From: Steinernema hermaphroditum
Lineage: Eukaryota; Nematoda; Chromadorea; Rhabditida; Steinernematidae
DNA length: 64,000 nucleotides
Assembly (NCBI GenBank): GCA_030435675.1
Contig: CM059625.1
Coordinates: forward strand, 13,144,001 to 13,208,000
Direction of reading: 5' to 3'
A program made the translations under genes and the position numbers. Shown piece after piece: positions 35,945 to 47,100 of this stretch (within the stretch, counting starts at the first letter, position 1; each line of letters opens with the position of its first letter). The notes under the pieces were generated by a model. That model was not told where the DNA came from. It was given only the letters and a program-made list of their open reading frames with translations, and searched no databases.

Positions 35945-36756
35945 ACTAAAAAGAAACGACAGCACGCCCCGCGAAACGACCCTCGTATCGTGAAATTGGC
36001 GCGTCAGGGCAATCGTGGCAGGACCCAACATTTGTGATCGGTTCTTTAGCTCAATACATAGGGGTCATCGATAAACTTGCGTGCATTTTCGTTGTTCTCC
36101 CCACCTAGCCACACATATCATCAAAATATGGCATAGTAACAAAGAAACATGAACTGAAGATAGACCTTCTGGTTTTCTGTAGCAACAATTTTTTTCTTAA
36201 ACAGATACCGTACATTTTCTTTTGCGCACTTCTCCGCAAAGGTGCCTAGATACGGTTCGTTAGTGGAACACCACGGTCTATGCAGATTTCAGAATTAAGC
36301 GGCAAAGAAAGTGACAGCAGCGTCCGTCGCGGGTCCCGTCACGATGAGCTTGCTGTGTTAACTGCGCGGTACAATCGCGGAAGAATTCTATAAACACTGC
36401 AGAATTTGCATAGACCGTGTCGTTGATCAGGGAACTTTGTGTAGATAGCTTAGGGAAGGGACATGAGAACGAAAATAACTGAAAAAAAGTCAATGGCGTT
36501 TGTAGAAGGACAGATTGGGGATAGCACACCACACATCAAGCTTTTTCGTATTTTCTTTGTTACTCTACCATATTTTGATGATATATGTGGCTAGATGGGG
36601 GAAAAACGAAAATGCGCGCAAGTTTAGACCCCAAGACCCCTATGTATGGAGCTAAAGAACCGATCACAAATATTGGGTCCTGCCACGATTGCCCTGGCGC
36701 GCCAATTTCGCTATACGAGGGTCGTTTCGCGGGGCGTGCTGTCGTTTCTTTTTAGT
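35945..36756. mobile_element. TIR element with about 210-bp inverted repeats, copy 1
   Basis: The left end actaaaaagaaacgacag at 35,945 is matched, inverted, by ...gtcgtttctttttagt ending at 36,756. The arms stay about 90% alike for roughly 210 bp (35,945-36,160 and 36,545-36,756) around a loop of about 385 bp without coding potential. This is the form of a non-autonomous DNA transposon. I could not find a target duplication: the left flank is repeat-region DNA and the right flank is eel-1 exon-20 sequence, so the flanks have been rearranged. Confidence 0.8.
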
Positions 36757-37989
36757 GAGTCGTCGGCATCTGCCAGAACTTGAGCACGAAGAGAGGGAGG
36801 TAGCGACTCAAGAAGTGCTCCATGATCGACAGGCTCTTCCACTGGTGGATTCGAAGGGGGATTCTGCGCTTCTCGCGCCAAACGGACATCGCGCTCGTGT
36901 TGTTCAATAAGCTCCTGCTGGAGTTCTGGGGGCAGAGCAGTCAAGAACTCCTGATCTAACGGAGGAGAAAGGTTGGCATTTGCGTCATCTCCCTCGCCGT
37001 CGGCATTTTCGTTAACCACGACGGGGGCTCCCACGATTGACTCTGCTGGCTGACTGCGGGCGACACTGACGCGACCTTGCTGTCTCAAATGATCTCGAAT
37101 CACCTCTCTGCGCATGTCTTCGGGTAGAGCTGCCAGGAATGCCGGATCAACGCCGTCCGGGATCTCGAGGTCTAAATATTTTCGAACATATTCACGTATC
37201 GCATTAGGATCTGTTTACCTCCAAGAATTTCTCTGAGTTGCTCATCCAGCTGCTGTGCGGTACCACTTGGACCAGGTCGATCCGAGCTGTCGGCGGAGCT
37301 CTCCGGTTGGGCACTTGGTCTACGCATAGACACTGTGGCTTCCACCCTTTCAAATACATCTTGGCGAATGATGACTTCTGTTCGAGCGCTTGGCATATCT
37401 CGTTCGAAACGAGGTTCTGGCAGTACCGTAATTTCCTTGCCTTTGTGTTTGAGCATTGGGGTCTCTTCACCTTCACTTTTCAACCTCTTGGGTGCGATCT
37501 TCACCACTGAGTGACCAATATCGTACGGAGCTCTAAAACACAGTACAAATGTCACTTATACATACGATAAAGCCCTGCATACCATTTTACTCAGAGGTTC
37601 TGCGGTGTAGTAGGCGCAAAGCAGGGCGAAAACGTATGTTACCGAGTTAGGGTCGAAAATACGTGACGAATCAATGAAACTCTCCAGAGCGGTAGGAATC
37701 GCAGCAGGCTTAGATCCTCCCGTTCCGAATTTACGGCGCGCTTGACCTTCTCCCATGTAATCCCGTCCATCCTACAAGCAGTAATTACCGGGATAAAATT
37801 GTTCCATACATACCCGAAGGCGGAAATCAATGAATGCGTCATCAAGCGTAGAGGTTCCAAACATATGCGATGGAGGGTATCGACGAACGGCGTTCTGCCT
37901 GTGTAGTGACGGTCCGGCACAACGATTCCGTCCGAATCCCGAGAAACCAGAGGGTTCGAACACTGCCCGACTGAGAAGCCACTCGGGAC
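36757..37989 (-). pseudogene. Partial eel-1 copy (exons 20 to 17), copy 2
   Basis: Same layout as copy 1 but starting inside exon 20 directly against the TIR element. Exon 20 has its own substitutions (AESIVGAPVVV, EEPVDHGALLES). Exon 19 carries the same one-base insertion and TGA as copy 1. Ends at repeat A copy 3. Confidence 0.85.
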
Positions 37990-38626
37990 GAATTCATGAA
38001 TTCAGCAACAATTCAAATCAGAAAAACCATCAGAAGTCACAAAAAAAAACGTCAAGCCACTCAGAGAAGAACACAGGAACCTAAACTGTACGACGAGTCC
38101 CACCGCGAATCCAAATCTATTTCTGTTTACGCAACTATAACTAGCTCTTTCCACAGCTCCTTTCACGATATCAGCAAGAAAATATATCGTATTCCGACGA
38201 AACCCATACTGTCCAAGTTTTTCTCTGCTCGTCTGCCCTCGCCTCACACCGCTGCGTTGAAACAGGCGAAGTTCAGCCTAGTCAATAAAAGGGGGATCGC
38301 TTCCAAAAAGCTTTGACATCTAAGGGCGTATCCCTTTGGTGCAAAGCTGATGATGTTAGAATAAAAAGAGTTTGAGTTTCCATGTCAAAAATACTTAGTT
38401 AAATTATTAAAATCTTTCGAATTGAAATTAAAATCTTCCGTATCCAAAGAGCATCAAAAATTCCTATCAAGCAAATTACAGAGACATATCAAAGGCCTAT
38501 TAAAGAAGAACAGCGAACCACTAAGAGAGAATCCCTTAAAAGAAATACATCATCAGTTTTTGTGACAAAACTTGTTGTTTGGTTGAGTGAGGCATCAGCT
38601 GATACCATTTGCGTGTTACAAAATGA
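37990..38626 (+). repeat. AT-rich repeat A, copy 3
   Basis: Duplicate of copy 2 within unit B; the uninterrupted ggttgagtg is at 38,581-38,589. Confidence 0.9.
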
Positions 38627-38676
38627 TTAAAGTTGTATTTGTTTGTTTTGTTCCGACACAGTCGCTTCACAGGGGT

Positions 38677-39548
38677 TTATAAGTAAGTAGAAAGCGGCAC
38701 ACGACTAACATGAGTTACAGTACACGAAAACAAGTCCACGTCGCTCGCTGGACAAGTCGAACAAGTCGCTGGAACACGTTGGAATGGGTAACTGGAGCGC
38801 CGTCGTTGCGCGTAAGACCCGCAATGACAATATCCTGAAAAAGACCGATTAAGACAGATCACATTCGGAGTAACCTACGATGTGCGTTCCAGGTTGGATA
38901 AAACATCTGAGCAGATGGGTGACCGAACACGGCAAATTCCGCGAATCACTCAGAGTGAGTTGCTGAGTACTGTGCGCGATTGACGAAACGAACAGTTTGA
39001 CGAAGAGATTCTGGCGAACATGCTCGAAATCCAAATTCGAGAACTTGACGTCGTCGTACTGTCGTTCATCGCGCGAGCGCTTCATCACGATCCACTCCAT
39101 TGCGTCGACGTCATCGGGAATTTCTTTCTTCTGACCTATCATGCAGATATTACCGGAGCACAGAGCAGCTGAGATTAGATAGTCGATGTGTTTGAGTTCC
39201 TGGTTCCAAGTTTCCATTGAGGCGGTGCGACGCAGTTCCAGGTCCAAGCTTCACGGTTCTCTGCTTGTTGTCCGACCACCGCTTGCTTCTATGAATGCCG
39301 AAAACATCTGAAATGACCATCTGTAGTCCTTATATAGGCTTGCCTGCGCGAATCAGACTGTCTCGGTCTGTATTTGAACGCTCGCCGCGTTGCACTTTAG
39401 CACGTCTGTTTTCAAGAATCACTACAACGGTGACCAGTCTCGAATGGAACACCCTGAGAGCGACACGATTCCCCGCCATAGCGGCGCAGTCGACCATCTT
39501 GGATCCGTCATCCGGTCCGTGGCAGATGCCGTACAATTTCTCGGTCAT
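38677..39548 (-). pseudogene. Unrecognised gene fragment, second copy
   Basis: Same as 34,743-35,614, shifted by 3,934 bp, with the same reading frames. Confidence 0.4.
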
Positions 39549-39878
39549 GTTGAGTAAAAAAAGACGAAGTTACGCAAGGATCACAAGTAAGCCGAATGTA
39601 ATACTAGTTACTGTCACACGAACACGCTCGAACATGAACATGATCACACGAAAAAACAAATGAACAAACCAAGGCCAAAGAACGGCACAAGAACGAAATG
39701 TATAATGATGTGTTTTGCTGAAATTCCAGTCCTCCGGCCGACTATTATGCGTGCTGAAGTTGAACTGGCTACGGTAGCGCCTTTATTTAGTCATGAATAG
39801 CTGTTGTGAACGATATTTTTCCTTCTACACGTTCTGCACTTTATTCAACGAGACGTTCGACATCAGCGTGTCATAAAG

Positions 39879-40690
39879 ACTAAAAAGAAACGACAGCACG
39901 CCCCGCGAAACGACCCTCGTATCGTGAAATTGGCGCGTCAGGGCAATCGTGGCAGGACCCAACATTTGTGATCGGTTCTTTAGCTCAATACATAGGGGTC
40001 ATCGATAAACTTGCGTGCATTTTCGTTGTTCTCCCCACCTAACCACACATATCATCAAAATATGGCATAGTAACAAAGAAACATGAACTGAAGATAGACC
40101 TTCTGGTTTTCTGTAGCAACAATTTTTTTCTTAAACAGATACCGTACATTTTCTTTTGCGCACTTCTCCGCAAAGGTGCCTAGATACGGTTCGTTAGTGG
40201 AACACCACGGTCTATGCAGATTTCAGAATTAAGCGGCAAAGAAAGTGACAGCAGCGTCCGTCGCGGGTCCCGTCACGATGAGCTTGCTGTGTTAACTGCG
40301 CGGTACAATCGCGGAAGAATTCTATAAACACTGCAGAATTTGCATAGACCGTGTCGTTGATCAGGGAACTTTGTGTAGATAGCTTAGGGAAGGGACATGA
40401 GAACGAAAATAACTGAAAAAAAGTCAATGGCGTTTGTAGAAGGACAGATTGGGGATAGCACACCACACATCAAGCTTTTTCGTATTTTCTTTGTTACTCT
40501 ACCATATTTTGATGATATATGTGGCTAGATGGGGGAAAAACGAAAATGCGCGCAAGTTTAGACCCCAAGACCCCTATGTATGGAGCTAAAGAACCGATCA
40601 CAAATATTGGGTCCTGCCACGATTGCCCTGGCGCGCCAATTTCGCTATACGAGGGTCGTTTCGCGGGGCGTGCTGTCGTTTCTTTTTAGT
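39879..40690. mobile_element. TIR element with about 210-bp inverted repeats, copy 2
   Basis: Copy of 35,945-36,756 carried by the tandem duplication rather than by a second insertion, since its flanks are the same. It contains the single unit A/B mismatch (a at 40,042). Confidence 0.85.
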
Positions 40691-41794
40691 GAGTCGTCGG
40701 CATCTGCCAGAACTTGAGCACGAAGAGAGGGAGGTAGCGACTCAAGAAGTGCTCCATGATCGACAGGCTCTTCCACTGGTGGATTCGAAGGGGGATTCTG
40801 CGCTTCTCGCGCCAAACGGACATCGCGCTCGTGTTGTTCAATAAGCTCCTGCTGGAGTTCTGGGGGCAGAGCAGTCAAGAACTCCTGATCTAACGGAGGA
40901 GAAAGGTTGGCATTTGCGTCATCTCCCTCGCCGTCGGCATTTTCGTTAACCACGACGGGGGCTCCCACGATTGACTCTGCTGGCTGACTGCGGGCGACAC
41001 TGACGCGACCTTGCTGTCTCAAATGATCTCGAATCACCTCTCTGCGCATGTCTTCGGGTAGAGCTGCCAGGAATGCCGGATCAACGCCGTCCGGGATCTC
41101 GAGGTCTAAATATTTTCGAACATATTCACGTATCGCATTAGGATCTGTTTACCTCCAAGAATTTCTCTGAGTTGCTCATCCAGCTGCTGTGCGGTACCGC
41201 TTGGACCAGGTCGATCCGAGCTGTCGGCGGAGCTCTCCGGTTGGGCACTTGGTCTACGCATAGACACTGTGGCTTCCACCCTTTCAAATACATCTTGGGG
41301 AATGATGACTTCTGTTCGAGCGCTTGGCATATCTCGTTCGAAACGAGGTTCTGGCAGTACCATAATTTCTTTGCCTTTGTGTTTGAGCATTGGGGTCTCT
41401 TCACCTTCATTTTCAACCTCTTGGGTGCGATCTTCACCACTGAGTGACCAATATCGTACGGAGCTCTAAAACTCAGTACAAATGTCACTTATACATACGA
41501 TAAAGCCCTGCATACCATTTTACTCAGAGGTTCTGCGGTGTAGTAGGCGCAAAGCAGGGCGAAAACGTATGTTACCGATTTAGGGTCGAAAATATGGCTT
41601 GCTGAAACATTAACTTTGATTAAAAAACATATGAAAATGACGCTACCTGTTGTTGCAAGTTGGCTCGAAGTCGACGAGCTTCATCGGGAAAATTCTGCGG
41701 TAGCACCTGAATGACGGAGTCGTCTGCCAGAACTTGAGCACGAAGGTAGCGACTCAAGAAGTGCTCCAGGATCGACAGACTTTTCCACTGGCCG
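40691..41794 (-). pseudogene. Partial eel-1 copy (exons 20 to 18), copy 3, plus a stub
   Basis: Exon 20 matches copy 2. Exon 19 (41,152-41,465) lacks the inserted base of copies 1 and 2 and keeps the same open frame as intact eel-1. Exon 18 is cut at about 41,594, where the end of another exon-20 copy (41,594-41,794, itself with internal deletions) is joined. The block then runs into repeat A copy 4. Confidence 0.85.
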
Positions 41795-41799
41795 ATTCG

Positions 41800-42559
41800 C
41801 GGTCATAGCTGCATTTTGGACAATGATGACCCGGAAACAGTTTCGCGGGGTCTACATGGAATATGAGGCGGGAATGACTGAAAATAATACTTTACTAATA
41901 TTGATAGTTGGAATGTTGCACTGATGAACAATCACTGAACTCATTACGAATTCATGAATTCAGCAACAATTCAAATCAGAAAAACCATCAGAAGTCACAA
42001 AAAAAACGTCAAGCCACTCAGAGAAGAACACAGGAACCTAAACTGTACGACGAGTCCCACCGCGAATCCAAATCTATTTCTGTTTACGCAACTATAACTA
42101 GCTCTTTCCACAGCTCCTTTCACGATATCAGCAAGAAAATATATCGTATTCCGAACGAAACCCATACTGTCCAAGTTTTTCTCTGCTCGTCTGCTCTCGC
42201 CTCACACCGCTGCGTTGGAACAGGCGAAGTTCAGCCTAGTCAATAAAAGGGGGAAAGCTTCCAAAAAGCTTTGACATCTAATGGCGTATCCCTTTGGTGC
42301 AAAGCTTATGATGTTAGAAATCAAAGAGTTTGAGTACACAACATCAAAAATACTTAGTTAAATTATACAATCTTTCGAATTAAAATACCAGTCATTACAA
42401 TCTTCAGTATCCAATGAGCATCAAAAATTCCTATCAAGCAGTAAATTACAGAGACATATCAAAGGCCTATTAAAGAAATACAGCGAACCATTAAGAGAAT
42501 CCCTTAAAAGAAATACATCATAAGTTTTTTGCATACAAGACTTGTTGTTTGGTTGAGTG
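41800..42559 (+). repeat. AT-rich repeat A, copy 4, interrupted by the MULE
   Basis: A short leader (ggtcatagctgc) shared with copy 1, then homology to copies 2 and 3 from about 41,948 to the target site ggttgagtg at 42,551-42,559. The copy resumes after the transposon at 43,868 with aggcatcagctgatacc. Confidence 0.85.
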
Positions 42560-42560
42560 C

Positions 42561-42684
42561 GGTCCACGACGTTTCGCCGCGAGACGTTTCGCCGCGGCCG
42601 TTTCGCCGCGGGACGTTTCGCCGCGAGACGTTTCGCCGCGGGGCCGTTTTGCCGCGAGCCGTTTCGCCGCGGGACCTTTCGCCG
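42561..42684 (+). repeat. 15-bp minisatellite, left arm of the MULE
   Basis: About eight tandem units of gacgtttcgccgcgg with g/c-rich variants (gccgtttcgccgcgg, gacctttcgccgcgg). Confidence 0.95.
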
Positions 42685-42686
42685 CG

Positions 42687-43662
42687 GTGATCAAAGTCGA
42701 AAAAGAACCGCCGATAAGGGGACACCCCCAACTCGCCGACCCCCAACTCGAGGACTTGAACTATGACTCTCGTGTTCTGCTCTTTGGTCGGCAAAGGAAC
42801 ATTGAATCGCCCGGCGAACTAACTCAAATATACGTCGATGGAACGTTTTCTATTACTCCACAGCCTTTCAAGCAGGTTTACGTAATTCTGGCACGTAAAA
42901 ATGGGTACGTCTTCCCTATTCTCTACGCTTTGCTGCCGGACAAAGCGCAAACCACGTACACCAAGATGCTGAACCTCGTGAAAACAAACTTTCCCAATTT
43001 CCGCCCCTCGTCAGTCTCAATGGATTACGAGAGGGCAGCTATGAATGCGTTCTCCGACGCATTTCCAGGAATCAAAATGGATGGCTGCTTATTCCACTTA
43101 ACGAAGAACATGAGAAAGCACTTAGGTGACCACCATCTCCTTACACGCTATGGCAACGATGGAGAGTTTGCCTTAAATGCCAGGAAAATCATCTCTCTCG
43201 CCTTTCTGCCTCCTACCCGCATCGAAGACGCCCTCATGCACCTTGAGGATACCTTACCACAAGATCTGATTCCGGTGCTGTCCTGGTTTGAAGACGACTA
43301 CGTGGGAAGGCCTACCAGGTAAGCACATATGAATTTGACGTCCTAAATTCACTGTCGCAAAATGTTCTAGGAGTGGCCGCCGCCGACCAGCCCTCTTCCC
43401 TATTGAGATGTGGTCTGTCTACGCACGCACAAAGGACGGAACGGACCGAACCAACAACTACTCCGAGGCGGCGCACAGACGCATCCAGGCAGAGTTCCAG
43501 ATGCAACACCCCACAATATGGAAGTTCATTGACGCCCTCCGGCAGGTGCAGGCAAGCCGCGATACCGCTTATGAGGCAATGGTACGGGGTGATCCACCAC
43601 CGAAGAAGCGAAAGCTCTATCAGCTGATAGATGAGCGCCTCCTGCGGAACAAACTTCGATGA
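42687..43662 (+). CDS. MULE transposase core, N-terminus missing
   Basis: Two exons, about 42,687-43,318 and 43,370-43,662, joined at accag|gtaagc and ttctag|gag. The DDE-type catalytic core is intact: IYVDGTF (first Asp, about 42,838), SMDYERAA (second Asp, about 43,024), the CLFHLTKNMRKHL box, and TNNYSEAAHRR (Glu, about 43,466) in exon 2. The C-terminus is basic (PPPKKRKLYQL), possibly a nuclear localisation signal. The frame stays open leftward through the whole minisatellite arm without an ATG; the first in-frame Met lies after the first catalytic Asp. The FLYWCH-type or zinc-finger N-terminus of autonomous MULEs is absent. It is probably not translated as an active enzyme. Confidence 0.85.
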
Positions 43663-43806
43663 ATCTGAGCCTGATGGCAACATCGAAGAGTTCCTATGGG
43701 GCTGCGCTCATAACTTCCAAATGGACCCGTAACAATGTCTTCAACCCCTGTTGATAAATTGTTAATGTTTTTTTTGGCCTTCCATCGCTTTTCAACTCCG
43801 ATCTCT

Positions 43807-43850
43807 GCGGCGAAACGGTTCGCGGCGAAACGGCCCCGCGGCGAAAGGTT
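43807..43850 (-). repeat. 15-bp minisatellite, right arm of the MULE
   Basis: Three inverted units (gcggcgaaacggt, gcggcgaaacggccc, gcggcgaaaggt), far shorter than the left arm. Confidence 0.9.
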
Positions 43851-43867
43851 TTGCTCCGGGTTGAGTG

Positions 43868-44167
43868 AGGCATCAGCTGATACCATTTGCGTACAGGTTG
43901 ACGTTCATCAGAAAACGCCACCTCCTCTGAAATTTAAATTGTTGAATGAGCATCATTAATTAGCGTTTGATTTCCAAGCTAACATCTGGTGCGCTATGTG
44001 GCAATCACAAACAGAGATGATTTAACCGACAAAAACTTTACAATACCATTACATATTATTTATCATGACCACTCATTGTTCCTCCAAAGCAAAGAGCAGA
44101 CTAAAGGTAAACGTAAGTGAAAGAAACGACCAGTTATTAAAAGTCGCGTTCTTGCTTCACCCGCCAC
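43868..44167. other. 3' flank of eel-1
   Basis: Resumed repeat-A tail and AT-rich sequence; bases 43,985-44,165 are also present at 31,110-31,295 beside the first eel-1 relic, so the duplicated block carried the gene's 3' flank. Confidence 0.7.
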
Positions 44168-47100
44168 TTAAGCAAAACCGAATCCTTCAGTACACTCTCT
44201 GATCGCCAAAAGAAGCATACGATGCAGCTTCTCGTAGTTTTCATATTGAGGAAGATCGAGCTGATTAAAGCTAAAACGTTGAGATAAGTATACAGATCAA
44301 CAGATTGAGTTTCACCATGTGTGTGCTGCCGGGAGACGATCGTTGCTGCGGAAATCGCAATGGATGGAAAATTTCTGCACTCCGTTCATTCCTTCGAGAT
44401 TAGCAAATCCTTGAAGAGGGACCTGAAGAGAGCGATGATAGTTTAAGACCAAAGAGATGCACGGACCTTGCTCGTTCCGGTGACAAACTGTAAGAATTTG
44501 GCTAGATCCTCGCGTTCGAATGAGCGGAGAGCTCTCCAGAACCATTGAATCTGTGGAGACGATTTCGTGTAGGTCTTGTACTCAGTGTGGGCGCAGAGAT
44601 CATCGATGTCAATGGTGGGCAAGCCCGAGATCAGCAACTCCAATTCCTGTTCGTTGAAGATAGAAATCAATTGTTTTGGAATAATTTCATAAAATCCTTC
44701 GAGGAACGCATCAAGCTGCTTTCTAATCGAGCCTAAACGGATTTTTGCGATGACCCGTGATATTGAAATAATACCGCCTACCGGTCATTTTCATCTGACA
44801 TACTAACTGAACGTATTCATCCTTATTCTCGTCGGTAACAGGCAGCCGACAGCCGTCCTCTTTCAGCTGTCGTCTCGAAACAACTCCGAACTCGTCAACA
44901 TCGACGCTAAACGTCAAATCCGCAACGTGCTCGACAGGGTTTGTCAACAAGAATTCAAGCGATTTGTAGTACGACGGGTCTTCAGACTCAATATCCTGGT
45001 AGCGAACGGGGAGGTTGAGGATGTGCTTGTAGAAGGCCCGAGTAAAGTAACAGTCAAGAAGCTTATTCTCGTAAATAGCCTTGGCGATGATCTTTCCAAC
45101 GAACTGAAACACGCAACTATCATATACAACTGGAATCCACAATTCGTTCTAACCTTGAAGTAATCAAGATGTTCAGGATTAATGTATGACGTTTTGTTGA
45201 TCATGTAAGTGGCACGGTCGCCGGGAGCAGCTGTAAACAGTGCGTAGTTGGGATTGAAAATCTCCCTAGTGATGATAGAGAACCACTCGCGCAACAGGCC
45301 TCCGGCATCTTGTCCTTCCTCGCCTTCAAACACAACGTAAAATCTGGACTTCCAATCGTTTGCTCTCAGACGGAACAGTTCACGGAAACTGTCGCTAAAC
45401 AAGTGACTTCTGCGAACGCGAATGCCCACATCGTCTCGGCGAAGGCTGAAACAGAGTGGTTATCAACGCAACGTGACATGGTGCTATACAAAGTGCGGTC
45501 GTCTCGTTCCCGTCGGTGAATTTCCTTTCGGAAGAACTTGCGCTTAACGTCAAAGTCAAGCATTTTAGAAAATAGCATGAGCACTCGGAATGAACCATTG
45601 GTTTCCATGAGTTGACTGCCGGAAACCCGCAGAATTTGATTTAGAACGCGGCGATGAGACTCTGAATAGGAGATAACTATACAATGCAATGTCTTGAAGT
45701 TACAAACCTGCAAATGTATGGAGCCGAGCCAAGTTCGGTTCAGACAGAGAGTGCTTTTTCAGGTAGTCAGTCAGATCGGTGGGGAGGTCGGAGGGAGTGT
45801 AAACCAAGAAGAACGCTTCAGTGGCTGCTTGGAGTGTAACCACAGCTCTCTGTCCGGAAAATGCTTCAAGCTTGGTGAGGCAGCTGCTGAGGACGTCCCA
45901 GAGCTGATCCAGATTACTCAGAGCAACGTAATCTTCTACTGGCTTTTCGGGCTCTTGGGATGGTGCCTTGCTTGACTCGCCTTCCTTCTCGGCTTCCTTT
46001 GCCTCACTACTAGAACCGCTTTCCGCATTTGCAGCATCTGTAGTCGGCTTTTCTGGCTTCTTTGCCTCAGCCTTCTTCTTCTTTATCTTTTCCATTTCGC
46101 GAACGTTGGTTCGAATAGCAATCATCGATTCTAAGGCCTTTAGGAGTTCCTTCTGCCTGCTCAACTTCATCGAAGACAGTTTAATGGCCGTTGATTGCAC
46201 GCCTTCCCTTGATTCTCCTTCCTTCTTGCCTTCTTCAGAAATGCCAGTCTTTGACAGCTCTTCATCGAGTGAAACTAGCTCTGGTAATAACTGCAAGCCA
46301 AGTGACTCGATTGCCTTCATCAAAAGTTTGAAAACAGCATCCTTAGCCTCTTCTCCAAAGGCTCTCGCAGATTCGGAAAGCAAAGAACGCCCGTCATTGA
46401 CGGCTTCTGCAGAACAGTTCTGTTCTGTGATACGCTATAATCTCCTTTATAAGTAAAAGAGCTAAAACAATCAACGAAATACCTTAACGACGCAGCTCAA
46501 AGACTTCTCCAGATCTTCAATACTCTTGTCATAGATTGCATTATCCGGAATTTTGTGGAATACCTGAAAATGTCAAGGAGATATGACGCTGGTCTGCGTA
46601 GAAAAGTCATTTACCAAATAGCAAATACGCAGAAGGCGTTCATGGACGACATTTCCTCCTTGAATCCAGTTATTTCCGAGTCCAACTAGCAGTTCTGCGA
46701 TTGGCGCTTCGGAGAACGCAGGATACTCAATCTGCGATAGCTCTTTAAGAGATTCTTCTCCACATTCGTTCATGCTAAAACATTCGAAATGTGGAAATTC
46801 TACCTCCGAATATTGTACCTTTTAACAACACGGAAGAAGTCAAAGTCTGCTGGTTTTACATCTTCCGGATTTAGCTTCGCTGAGCGCATATCTTGCGGCA
46901 GAAACTGAGTGGGATACGCCCGCGCGATGTTTTGAAGGGCTTCCAAGATGTTTTTGGCGCATGTCGGGATAGCACGTGGGTTTACAAGAGCTAAAGTCAT
47001 GATGATGACTAGGTTTCGAACACGGCAATAATACCTGAGTCCGATCCTTCAGGGAACGTTACAATTCTCTCGTTCCTGCCAATCCCGCAGTCATGGGCAA

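Larger units (their letters stand above)
33106..37039. repeat. 3,934-bp tandem duplication, unit A
   Basis: Every position from about 33,106 to 37,263 recurs 3,934 bp to the right (37,040 to 41,197). The one mismatch I noticed is g at 36,108 against a at 40,042. The unit contains the end of an eel-1 partial copy, repeat A, an unknown gene fragment, a TIR element and the start of another eel-1 partial copy. Confidence 0.93.
37040..40973. repeat. 3,934-bp tandem duplication, unit B
   Basis: Direct neighbour of unit A with the same content and order; the match runs on to about 41,197, where the next copy of eel-1 exon 19 starts to differ. The junctions lie inside eel-1 exon-20 homology, consistent with unequal exchange between the partial copies. 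Confidence 0.93.
42551..43867 (+). mobile_element. Mutator-like element with minisatellite arms and 9-bp target duplication
   Basis: The element is 42,560-43,858 (1,299 bp), flanked by ggttgagtg at 42,551-42,559 and 43,859-43,867. The empty site occurs once at 34,647-34,655 and 38,581-38,589 in the sister repeats, which fixes both boundaries. The left arm is about eight units of gacgtttcgccgcgg (14-16 bp variants); the right arm is three inverted units. The tips cggtccacgac and, inverted, cggagcaaaac agree in part. Inside is a MULE transposase core gene. Confidence 0.95.
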
